From Cyanophora paradoxa (taxonomy: Eukaryota > Glaucocystophyceae > Cyanophorales > Cyanophoraceae), in assembly GCA_004431415.1 (NCBI GenBank), contig QPMI01000593.1, positions 124,001 through 188,000 on the forward strand: DNA of 64,000 bases, read 5' to 3'. Below are positions 54,098 through 64,000 of the stretch, one piece after another. The notes under the pieces are model-generated. The model saw only the letters and a list, made by a program, of their open reading frames with translations, was not told the origin of the DNA and made no database searches. The position numbers and the translations under genes are program-made. Position 1 is the first letter of the stretch. Each line of letters starts with the position of its first letter.

Positions 54098-55100
54098 CTA
54101 AGCCTGCTCGGCGAAGATACGGAAGGAGGAAACTCGGACGGTGGGCGAGGGGCCGCCCGAGGGCGCCGGGCTCGGGCGCAGCGGGGGGCCGGGCCCGCCG
54201 GCGCCGGCGCTCGCGGGGGCCAGCGCCGAGCTGGAGGAGGGGGCGAGGGCGCGAAGACGACGGGCGGGCGCGGGCGGCGGCGGGGCGGGCCCCGAAGCCC
54301 CGGCGGGGCGGGGCGGGGCGGGCCCCGGGGGGCGGGAGCGGGCGAGGGCGGCGGCGAGGGCGCGGGCGACGCGCTCGAAGTAGAGGTCCCGGCGGCCGCG
54401 AGGGCCGAGAGCGCCTCGTCGAGGACGGGGCGCCCCAGTCCGGCCCGCCGGGTCGGCGTGCGCCGCCGAGAGCAGCAGGGCGAGGCCGAGGTCGCGGGCG
54501 TGGCGGGGCGGCCCAGGCCGCCCCGCGCGAGCGAGGCGGCCGCCTCGAAGTCGCGGCGGGCGCGGGCACGTCGCCGCGTGCCGAGGCGGCGAGGCCGGAC
54601 CCGACGAGGGCGAGCGGGGCGACGACGGGGAAGCCGCGCAGGCTCGCCAGGTACCGCGCGCCCTGCGCCGCCGCCGCCGCCGCGTCCACGGGCGGGGCCG
54701 AGGCGGGCGCCTTTGCGCCGATGCCCGACGCCGTGCGCCGGACCAGCGTCACCGCCGGCGAGGCGGCGGGGAGGCGGCGGCGGCGGCCTCGTCTGCGGAG
54801 GAGAGGGCGGCGGCGAGGGCCTCGGCGTTGAAGCGGCGCGAGGAGCGCGCCGTGGCGCCCGAGAGCATGCGCCGCGAGTTCTCCCGGCTCCCGCCCGCCC
54901 CCTCGGCCGCCTTGCGCTGCGGCACCGTCGGCAGCGTGGCGAGGAGGACGGCGCCCGGGTGCCTCTCCCGCGGCTGCTCGGCGGCGACGTCGTCGCCGGG
55001 GTCCCCGGGCCGGATTTTGGAGGACGAGGCCCCAGGTGGTGCGGAAGGCCCCGGGGCGCCGCCGCCGCTCCGAGGTCCCCGGCCGGGCGTGGAGGGCGCC

Positions 55101-55131
<31 letters not shown>

Positions 55132-58100
55132 GGTGGGCGACGAGGCGGTCGACGGCGAAGAGGGCGAGCACGTAGACGGCCCCCGCCACGTAGTCCGCCA
55201 TGTAGAACTGGGGGCGGGGCAAAGGAGCGGGGTCAGCTAGCTAGTTCGGAGGAGGGGGAGGAGGAGGAGGAGGAGGAGGAAGAGGGTTTGTTTGATCTTA
55301 GGCCATCTAGACGAGTCTTGGCTTGAGAGCGGGGCCGTTGGGCCGCTAGAGAGGGGGAGGAGGCGAGACGCAGAGTGTGGGATCCACAGATCATCACTCG
55401 TCACCATCGTCTAGGCCGTCTAGACCACCAGAGGGCGGGGCGGGGCGGGGCGGGGCGGGGCGGGGCGGGGCGGACCTGGGAGGCGAAGAAGGCGGGGGAG
55501 GTGACGAGGGCTACGGCGTCGGCGGCGGCGTGCGCGGCGGTGCGGCCGTCGGCGCCGCGCGGGCGGAGGCCGTGCGAGCGCAGCATCGCCTGCGCCTGGC
55601 ACGCAAGCAGCGCGGCGCGGTACTGGGGCGCCAGCGCCGCCACCTCGTGGGCCCGCGCGAAGGCGTCCAGCTGCTCCAGCGCCGTCCCGCTCATGTCCTG
55701 GCTCAGCAGCAGCGTCGCGGCGGCCACCGCCCCCGCCGCCATGCTCATCTCGTCGGTGAGGTCGCGGTGCCGGTCGGCGCGCGCCGCCGCGTCGAGCGTC
55801 GAGGCGTAGAGGGCGTGGGCGAGGGCCGGGGGGGTACCGGGCCCCCGCAGCGTCCCGATCGCGCGGTACATGTTCGCGACGAGCACGGGCCGCACGGCGC
55901 CGCTCTGGGCGCCCAGGTCGGCGAGGGCCGAGAGGGTGCGCTCGGCGCGGGCGAGGCGGCCGGCGGCGAGGTGCGCGGGGCCCGTGTGCCAGAGGACCGA
56001 GCGCCAGCCCTCGTCCGAGGTGCCCTCCTCCGATATGAGCTCGAGGGCGAGCTGGCAGTAGAGGGCCGACTTGCGGTGCCGCCTCTCCAGCCCGCAGACC
56101 GACGCGAAGACCGCGAGCCCGACGGCCGCCGACTCGCCGCGGATGGCGCCGGAGAGGGCGGCGCGGGCGAGGGCGAGGCCGCAGTAGTCGTGGAGGGGGG
56201 CGTCCGAGGTCTGGAGGGCGCCCCACCGGGCGACCTGCAGGAGCCTCGCCGCCTCCTCCTCGGCCTCCGCCCCCGCGCCCGCCCGCCGGCTCTTGGCGGC
56301 GCCGGCCACGGGCAGGCTGATCAGGTCCTCCAGCGCCGGGGCGCGCCGCAGGGCGAGGCCGGCCCGCGCGAAGGCGCAGCGGAGGCGGAGGAGCCAGCGC
56401 GAGGCCGGCAGCGGCCGCCCCAGCGCCCGCAGGCCCGCCCGGCACGCCTCCATCGCGTCCCGGTGCAGCCTGGAAGAAAAGGATAAGAAAAGAAAAGGAA
56501 AGAAAAGGGAGGGAGGGGTACGTACCCCATGCGGTGGAGGACCTCGGAGCGGGAGCGGAGCCAGCGGGCGCGGGTCGCCGGCTCCGCCGCCGGGTTGATC
56601 CGCAGCAGGTCCTCGTACAGCCGCGCCGCCTGAAGCCATGGTGAGCGCGGAGCTCGGGCGGGGTCGGGTGCGGTTGGTTCTAGGCTAGCCCGACGGGCTG
56701 CGTGGCCTGCGCGGGGGTACGCGCCTCGATGTTCGCGTAGTTCTCGAGGGCAGCCGCCGCGCATCGCTCCAGGTACGCCGCCGCCTGCGAACGAAGCGTC
56801 AGAGATGAGGGGGGGTAGGGGGAAGGCGGGGCGCGCCCTGTGGGGCTCGTCGGCGTGGAGGAAGTGGTTGACGAGGGTGGAGAGGGCGGGGAGGTCGGCG
56901 GCGGCGGCCCCCGAGGCGGCCTCCCCGAGGGAGGCCAGGCGGCCCTCGTGGTGGAGGGCGAGCACGCGGTGCAGCGCCCGCCGCTCCTGCACGGGCAGCA
57001 GCCCGTACGCCACCTGAGGGAGGAGAATAAGGAAGGAAGGAAGGAAGGAAGGGAGGAGAGAGGCGCGGGGGGGCGCGCGCCTCCTGCATGATGGCGTTGG
57101 CGAAGGACCACTCCTCCTCCTCCTCCTCGTCCTCCTCGAACTCGGAGGCGGAGGCCCCCCCCGAGCGCAGCGAGGCCGCGACCGACGCCGCGCGCCGCCG
57201 CCGCCGCCGCTCCTCCGCGAACTGGCCGGCGCCCCCGTCCGCCTCCGCGGAACGCCGCGCCGCCCGGCTCCGCGCCGCGGGGCCCCGCCGCTGCGCGCGA
57301 AGAAAGCAGCGCCGCTCAGCTCACATCGCATCAGAGCGGGCTCAGGTGAGCGGGCTCAGGTGAGCGAACCACGACGGCAAGGACCTCGAGCGCCTCGAGG
57401 TCGCTCGTGACGTCGTTCGCGAGCGCCTCCTCCGCCTCCGCCTCCGCCTCCGCCGCCGCCTCGGCGGCCCCGGGCGAGGCGGGGCCCTGGGGCGAGGCCG
57501 TCGAGGCGCGCCGCGGCGTCGTCGTCGCCGAGGGGCGGCCCGAGGGCGCAGAGCTCGAGCCGCGCCGCAGCCGCCGCGGGTGCACGCACGTGATCTCCCG
57601 CTGCTCAGATCGCATCAGATCGGATCAGATCGGATCAGATCAGATCAGATCAGATCTGAGGGGCGGACCACTGTGAACTGCACTCCGACGACGGCGGCGA
57701 GCTTGAGGGTGAGGAGCTGCGAGGGGGAGAGCCTGTCCATGCGCGCCGTGAGCGCCGCCCGCACGTTGTCCGAGGGCTTGATCGGCCGCAGCGTCTTGAC
57801 GAGCGAGCAGGCGCCGGCGGCGTCGACGGAGAGGAAGCCCTCGGAGAGCAGCGCTCGGGCCGAGTCGACGACGAGGAAGGGGACGCCGCTCGTCTCCGTG
57901 AAGATGAAGTCGGCGGCGGGGCGCGGCAGGCTCTCCGCCCCCAGCTTGGCGCACGCCAGCGCCGTCACCTCGTCCCGCGACATGGGCCCCAGCGTGAGGT
58001 GCACGCAGTGCGGCAGGTGCGACATCGAGTCCGTCGAGCGCGCCGCGCTGGAGAAGGGCGGCGGGGGGCGCAGCGAGACGACGAGCATGACGCGCGCCGC

Positions 58101-58359
58101 CGGGTGCTGCGGCATCGCCGAGGCCAGCTCGACGAGGGCCGCCCACGACTGGCTGTCGGCCCCGTGCATGTCCTCCAGCGCGAGCAGCACGGGCTGCGGG
58201 CCCGAGGCCCGCGCGAGGATGAGGCGCGCGAGGAGGACGCGGAAGCCGTAGCCGCGGCCCTCCGCCCCCCGCTCCGCCGGGCCCGGCGCCATCCCCGCCG
58301 CGTTGGAGACCGAGAGGCGGGGCGCCGACGGCAGCGAGTGCCCCGCCGGCGCCCACTGC

Positions 58360-58403
<44 letters not shown>

Positions 58404-61400
58404 GGCGACGGGGGAGTCGGGGCGGGAGGGGGCGCCTCGTGCTGGTGCTCGGGGGCGCGGGGCCGGCGGCGGCGACGGCGGAGGGGCGGCGGAGGCCGAG
58501 GGAGCGGAGGGCGGCCTCGGCGCCGGCGAAGAAGGCCGTGAGGGTGCTGCCCGCCGCGAGGGCCGCGGCGACGGCTTCGGCGAGCCGTGCAGCGAGGCGG
58601 CCGCCGAGCCGCCGCCCGAGCCGCCCCCGCCCGAGCCCGCCCCGCCGCCGCGGTGGACGGAGCCCTCGACCGAGGCGCGGTGGACCGAGCCTCCTCCTCC
58701 TCCCCCTCCCTCGTTGGCCGAGGGCGCCGGCGGCGGCGGCTGCTGCTGCGGGGGCGGAGGCGAGGAGGCCCGCGCGTCGTGCCCGGAGGGACCGGCGGAG
58801 GAGAGGGAGGCGTGGGAGGCGGGCCCCGGGGCGGGGGGCGGGACGGGCTGGCCCCGGAGGGAGGCCCGCCGGTGGGCGTAGGCGGCGAAGGGGAGGCCGA
58901 CGACCTCGGAGTGGGAGATGGAGGTGCGGCGCGGGGCCGCCGCCCCGGAGGCGCCAGGGGCGCCAGGGGCGGGAGCACGCGGGGCGGGCTGGCGAGCGCC
59001 TCGAGGGCCGCCGCGGCACGCGGGGTGGCTCGGGACGCGCCGCAGGCTGCCGCCGAGGGCCGGCGGGGCCGGGCGGGGGCCCTCCGCCTCCAGCTCGACC
59101 CAGCGGACCGAGGCCCGCCGGCTCGCGCCGGCCCCCGATGGGCGAGGCGCAGGGGCCGGGGAGAGAGGCGCAGGGGGCGGGCCGGCGGAGGTGGAGGGCG
59201 TGCGGGAGGGGCCCTGCTGGAGGCTCGCGAAGCCGCCGGCCAGCGCCGAGGAGCGGGCGGGGTTGCTGGGCGACGGGTCCCGCGCCGGCCCCGCGGTCGC
59301 CAGGAGGCCGTGCGAGTGCGAGTGGGAGTGGTGGGAGTGGGAGGCGGGCGGGGCGGGGCCCTGCGCCGGCGCCGGGGCCTCGAGCCGCAGCATGCGGACG
59401 AGGTCCTCGAGGAGGGCGATGTCGGCCTCCGTCTCGAGGTAGGGGACCATCTGGAGGAGGCCGAGGGGGAAGAGGGAGGCGAGGAGGGGCCCCCAGACGG
59501 CGAAGGGGTGCAGGTGGCCCGTCTGCGCCCGCGAGGCGGCGACGGCGACGGCGACGCCGTTCTCCTCGGCGACGCTCGCCGCGTGCGCCACCAGGATGCT
59601 CTTGCCCATCCCGCCTGCAAAGCGGAGCAGAGCTGAGCGGAGCGGGGCGAAGCATAGCGGAGCGGAAGAGAGCGAGGCAGAGGCGCACTGTCGCCCTCGA
59701 TGATGACGGCCGAGGAGCCGCGCTGCGCCTGCGCCGCCAGCTCCGCCAGCGTCGCCGAGAGCGAGCGCCCGGCCGCCGTCGTCGTGTTGCTGCCGCCCGC
59801 CGCGCCGCCGTTGCCGTTGCCCACGGAGCCGGAGGCGGCCATGGCCGAGGAGGCGAAGCCGCCCGGCCGCCCCGAGGGCGACGCGGCGCCGCTCTCCCGC
59901 GCCGCGCCGCGGGCCTTGAGGCTGGCCACCGAGCCGCGGCGGAGGGCGCTGGCGCGGCGGTCGGCCAGGCTCTGCCGCAGGTCCACGCTGCTGCCGCGCC
60001 GCGTGGGCCCCGGCGTGCCGTGCAGCGAGCCGGGCCCTGAGCGCGAGTCGGGCGGGGGCGCCGCGTTGAGCAGCGCCTCGATGCGCGTCTCGAGCGCCTC
60101 CACCTCCTCCTCCCGCCCCACGACCTCCTCGTAGCGCGGGGCGGCGCTGGGCGCCGCCGCCCGCCCCGAGGGCCCCGGGAGGAGCACCGAGGCGCGGCGG
60201 CGCTGGCAGGGGCGGAACGCCGGCACGGCCCCGACGATGCCCTTGAGCGTCAGCTCGGCCGCGAACTCCATCGCCACGCCCGGGAGGCTGCCGCCGGGGC
60301 TAAGAAGGACGGCGGCAGAGGCGGAGAGGCGGAGAGGCGACGGCCACGCACGCGAGGCCGTAGGTCTTGGAGTCGACGAGGATGCCGCCGAGCTGCTCGG
60401 CCTTGGACATCAGCCGCGCCGCCGTGTTCACTGCCCCGCGCGCGCCCCGTCAGGCCGCTGGGACGAGCCAGCGAGCGAGCGAGCGAGCAGACGAGCGGGC
60501 GGGCGGGCGCACCGACGGTGCCGAAGACGGAGAACTCGCAGCGCGTTGTCGAGCCGACTGTGCGGCGCGTCAGGCCGCCCGAGGCGCGGCAGGCAGGGCC
60601 GGGCCAGGGCGGGCGCACCGAAGGTGCAGTAGACGAGGCCCGTCGTGCACCCGATGTTCACCTGTCAGACGCGGCCCGGTCGGTCAGAGGCGGCGCAGTC
60701 AGAGGCGGGCCGGCGCACGTTGACGCCGACGGCGCCGAGGGCGTCGCGGACGTCCACGGCGCACGCCACGCAGCGCACGGGGTCGTCCTCGTGCGCCACC
60801 GGCCTGCGCAAGAGTCAGGGGCGGGCGGGCGGGCGGGTGGTGGGCGGGCGCGCCAGAGGCCGAAGACGCCGATGAAGACGGTGCCCTTGTCGTCGACGAG
60901 GATCTGGCGGAGGCTCCCCTCGTGCGCGTACAGCACCGCCTGCAGCGTCCGCACCTGCGGAACCGCAGCAGCTCAGGTTGGCCGGGCTCAGGGGACGGCT
61001 CGGGGGCGGGGCGCGCGGTGCGCTGGACGGCGGCGTGGCTCATGTCGGCGTGGTCCAGCATCGCGAAGAGGACGGAGACCTGCCCGGAGGAGGAGGCGGA
61101 GGAGGGGCTAAGCCAAGCGCCGGGAGGGAACGAAGGAAAGGGCCCCGCACGGATCGGAACTCGGAGAGGTAGCGGGTCGGGTCCACGTCGTCCCCCCACG
61201 AGCTCATCTCCTCCAGGCGCGCCCGCACCTGCCCGCCCGGCCGGGCGTGAGCAGCGAAGGCGGGGCGGGCCGGGCCGGGGCGGGGGCGGACGGTGTAGGG
61301 CATGTAGAGGGCGACTGCGTCGGCCTGCTCGTCGGTGAGCTTCTGCCGCGCCGCCGCCGCCGCCGCCGCCGGGCGCGCCGTCGAGGAGCCCGGGGCCCGG

Positions 61401-62860
61401 CCCCGCTCCCGCTCCGGCTCGGAGTCGGGCGGGAGGGCGCGCAGCGCCTCGCGCAGCGCGGGGAGCGTGTCGGGCCCGGCCACGACGAAGGGCGGCTTGC
61501 TGCCCGGCGGCGGCGAGCCGACCGGCGGGAGCGGCTGCGGCGGCGACGACGAGGACGAGGCCCCCGCCGGAGAAGCGACGGCGGGGCTGGGCGGGAGGGG
61601 AGGGAGGGGCGGGAGGCGGGGGCTGAGGGGCGTCAGCAAGGACGCGACCCGCGGGGGCGACGTGGGCGGGGCCTTGGCGGGGACGACGGCGGAGCGGGGG
61701 AGGTACGCGAAGAGCGACTCGCAGCAGGCGACGTCGCCCGGCTGGCAGGAGCCCAGCGCGTCGCTGGCCTCCTGCAGGGCCGCCCCGTGGATGAAGTAGA
61801 CCATGCGGCCGGGCACGGGGTCCCCGCTCTCGTTCACCAGCGCCGCGTCGATGCTGCCGGCCCCCGCGCGCGCCGCGAAGGCGGCGACGCGCTCCGCGGC
61901 GCTCTCGCCGGCCGCCGCCGCCGCCGCCGCGCCCCACGCCACCGACTGCCGCCGGGCCGACGCCGAGGCCTGCCCAGCCACGTCCCACACGCCACCGCGG
62001 CGCGCCCGCGCGGCGCGGGCCGAGTGCGGCGCGCGGCGGCCGCCCTCTCCGATGCCGCAGAGGTACTGGCGGAAGGCGCCGGCGGCGAGGGCGATGCGGA
62101 GGCGGATGCCGTAGCTCGCCTGCAGCTCGCGCTGGAAGCACTCCTGCACCTTGAGGGAGCACTCGACGGCCGCGGCCGCGCGGCGCGCCATCGCCGCCGC
62201 GTCGAGGGCCCTGTCCTCCCGCGCCTCCGCCTCCTCGTCCCACGTGCGCTCCTCCCCGTCGTCCGCCTCCGCCGCCTCCAGGCCGGCCTCCTCGCGCAGC
62301 GCGCGCAGCCGCCGCCGACGCCGCCGCCGCGCGCGCTGCCGCCTCGCCAGCTCCTCGGCGCTCAGCTCGTCATCGTCGTCGTCCCCTTCGGGCTCCTCGT
62401 TGGGCTCCAGCGGCCAGAGCACCAGCAGGCCGTCCCCTGCGAGCGTGCGCGCGCGCCCGGCTCAGCGCGCTCCCACCGGCCGCCGCGGGGGCGGGGGGCT
62501 CGCGAACCCATGAACTGTCGGCGGGGCGCGACGCGGGCGGGGCGCGAAGGGACGCGGCGTTAGACGCAGCGGGCGCGGCGAGTTAGCGGCTCAAGGCGCG
62601 TAGGGCGCACCGATAGGACCTCTCCGCCATACTCTGCGGGCGGGCGGGTCAGCGGGCGCGAGGGCGCGCGGCGCGCGGCGGCGGCGCTGGGTGGGGCGAG
62701 GCGGCCGCGGCTTGCCTTGCACGAGGACGATCTCCTTGCAGAAGCACTTGTTGATGATGTCGCAGAGGACCTCGATGTCGCTCTCGCCCCCGTTGTACTG
62801 CTCGCAGAGGGCCGAGAAGCCCGAGAGGTCGAGCACGCTGCGGGATTTGCGGCGCATCAT
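54098..62860 (-). CDS. Soluble adenylyl cyclase-like cyclase-NTPase-TPR protein
   Basis: It should make cAMP from ATP. Tandem ATGs at 62860 start MMRRKSRSVLDLSGFSALCE; an acceptor-like CCCGCAG here leaves an upstream exon possible. C1 continues VLCDIINKCFCKEIVLVQ, then a 23-nt exon (62611-62633) and a 7-nt exon (62508-62514) give EYGGEVLSFMGDGLLVLWPL, holding both metal Asp residues (DLSGF, FMGDG). C2: VQTLQAVLYAHEGSLRQILV, DDKGTVFIGVFG, VNIGCTTGLVYCT, NTAARLMSKAEQLGGILVDS. The NTPase starts VVGREEEVEALE (about 60100), has an intron-split P-loop EGDS/GMGKS (about 59610), LALEDMHGADSQSW (about 58160) and LSPSQLLTLKLAAVVGVQF. TPR-like helices follow (AYLERCAAAALENYANIE, AARLYEDLLRINPAAEPATR, HRKSALYCQLALELISEEG). 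The end reads FRIFAEQA, TAG at 54098. Two low-complexity insertions lie in C1 and the NTPase. The last 250 coding bases change frame repeatedly. Confidence 0.88.
62508..62514 (-). other. 7-nt microexon of the cyclase gene
   Basis: TTCATGG on the minus strand is flanked by an acceptor (CCGACAG) and a donor (GTTCGCG). Only with it do the 23-nt exon (ending TCG) and the next exon (starting GGGACGG at 62436) read S-F-M-G-D-G-L-L, the expected class III cyclase metal-binding loop. Without it the Phe and the Gly before Asp are missing and the frame breaks. Confidence 0.7.
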
Positions 62861-63651
62861 GCCGTCAGCCGCGGCCAGGGGCCAACGCTGGGCAAGTCAG
62901 CCCTCGCTCGCGCACCCCAACACTCCAAGCACAACCGGGGTCGCCGGGCGGCCCGCGCAGTGCTTCACCACCGTCCTGATAGAATTGAGGCCAACGCCCA
63001 GTCAGTGCAAGGCGCAGGCAGGTTAGGAAACGGCCAGACGGACCCCGGGACGAATTTGCTGTGCATCGTGCTGCGCCCCTCTTGGGCTGCTATCAGCTAT
63101 CCAGGAGGCATCTCCATGTGGCTGAACGAGCTGGGCTGCTTCGCCCCCGCTAACCGGCAATAGCTTCAATGGGGGTACCGGGACTTAAAGGTTGCGAAGC
63201 GGCGCCATTCACAACTTGTGGCCCAAGTTGTGGGCGCCCCGCGGCCGCGGTCTTCGCTCAGCACATTTGTCAGATGCGGCGCTAGCGCCAGCAGAGCATA
63301 GCTTCTCGCACCGACCGACTCGGCCGGCGCCCAAGCCGAAAAGGTGCTGGAGGTAAGCGTGACTCACGGGGTAGACCCTCAGCTCGATCCACGTTGCAGT
63401 ACTCTTATCGTCGACGTCCCATTTCCAGCGCGCGAGAGCGGCAACAGTACTAGCAGCCGCCAGCAGTCGTACATCACAGCGCGCCCGCCACCCGCGCGCG
63501 CAGACAAGCTTACCCGCTGTGCCCAAAGAAGCTTCGGGCGGGCAAAGTTCCGCGCACGGCCGCGGCCGCAGCGAGTTGCGCCAGAGAATCAGCTACATAG
63601 TACAATCAATCAGCTCCTGACTCCGCGCCCGGCTGCGGCGGGCGCGGCGAG
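62861..63651. promoter_or_regulatory. Divergent interval between cyclase gene and right-edge gene
   Basis: Should contain both promoters. A minus-strand segment near 63375-63450 (ALARWKWDVDDKSTATWIEL) is followed by a GTGAGT-like donor and could be a 5' exon of the cyclase gene, but the join could not be confirmed. GCGCCCACAACTTGGGCCAC and its inverted partner near 63215-63235 form a hairpin. Confidence 0.35.
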
Positions 63652-64000
63652 ATGGCCACTGCCGCCGATGCCTCCAAAGCCATGCATGTGGAGGGCGGCA
63701 TCAGCCGGGTGCGTGGCACTCATCGTTCATTCCTTTCTGCTTCTAATCGCCACCATCATGGCTCCATCGCCCGCAGAAAGAGGACAAGGTGCCTCGCTTT
63801 CAAGTTTCCCGTGAACACCAGAGCCCGCCTTCTGACAGCGCGCCTTCCGTCGGCAGTTATGGCGCTTCGTGTTCAGTTTACAGCAGGCGCTCACGGAAAT
63901 CACGACGAAGAACTACAAGGTGCGGCGCCCGCCGCCGCGGCTTGGCGCCCGCGACAGCGTTCGAACCGGACGGCCGCCGCGCGCGCGCAGAACCGGAGGG
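63652..64000 (+). CDS. Unrecognised gene, first exons only
   Basis: Exon 1 (63652-63708) encodes MATAADASKAMHVEGGISR. Exon 2 (63777-63788) is only 12 nt, K-E-D-K. Exon 3 (63857-63919) encodes LWRFVFSLQQALTEITTKNY plus K. Exon 4 starts at 63991 with N-R and leaves the window. All introns are in phase 0 (68-71 nt) and open GTGCG or GTGCC and end CAG. The coherent frame and splice sites support a real gene; there is too little sequence to name it. Confidence 0.7.
   Translation, partial: MATAADASKAMHVEGGISRVRGTHRSFLSASNRHHHGSIARRKRTRCLAFKFPVNTRARLLTARLPSAVMALRVQFTAGAHGNHDEELQGAAPAAAAWRPRQRSNRTAAARAQNRR

Overview
The window is nuclear DNA from a GC-rich, intron-dense eukaryote, most likely a unicellular photosynthetic alga. 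Nearly every recognisable protein can only be read by joining short exons across small introns (about 30 to 250 nt). These introns mostly begin GTGCG or GTNCGTACCCC, end GCAG, and are C-rich. A FAD7-type omega-3 desaturase with an N-terminal extension and a 6-phosphogluconolactonase with a transit-peptide-like leader point to a plastid. The lineage (haptophyte, stramenopile such as a pelagophyte, or green alga) cannot be settled from the sequence. All CDS coordinates below are gene spans that include introns. Exon joins were inferred by eye from reading frame, splice dinucleotides and family motifs.

Layout. 1-2921 (-) is the 5' part of a Pro/Ala/Glu-rich, acidic disordered protein. It is divergent from a pi/sigma-like glutathione S-transferase (2995-4536 +). 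After 2.2 kb without genes comes a soluble-adenylyl-cyclase-like gene (6742-13326 -) whose cyclase motifs are degraded. Next are a large Ser/Arg/Pro-rich protein (13893-17890 -) and an SLC25 mitochondrial carrier (18427-20192 +). 21018-21599 and 31668-32251 form a near-perfect inverted repeat. Each arm carries two tRNA-Asn(GTT) genes, and between the arms lie a bestrophin (22199-25256 +) and an unrecognised multi-pass membrane protein (26378-29469 -).

32493-35992 (+) encodes an ankyrin-repeat/coiled-coil protein. 36450-39718 (-) encodes the most unusual protein here, built on about 41 or more copies of a strict nine-residue LL-S/G-P-type repeat. A Nudix hydrolase of NUDT1 type (40368-41738 -) and a 6-phosphogluconolactonase (42001-43040 +) share a 262-bp divergent intergenic region. 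A two-blade WD40 remnant (43424-43960 -), the desaturase (44410-46584 +) and a nucleotidyltransferase-fold protein (47262-48609 -) follow. A disordered protein with an NSD-type PHD/C5HCH module occupies 49467-53026 (+). A second, apparently catalytic soluble-adenylyl-cyclase-like gene (54098-62860 -) contains 23-nt and 7-nt microexons. The window ends in the first exons of an unrecognised gene (63652 onward, +).

The neighbours form no operon-like pathway. The recurring themes are cyclic-nucleotide signalling (two cyclase-NTPase-TPR genes), redox and nucleotide protection (GST, Nudix, 6-phosphogluconolactonase supplying NADPH), and membrane or plastid functions. Gene-free stretches contain long G or C homopolymers, an 11-bp motif found six times only outside genes, and a possible MITE-like element.
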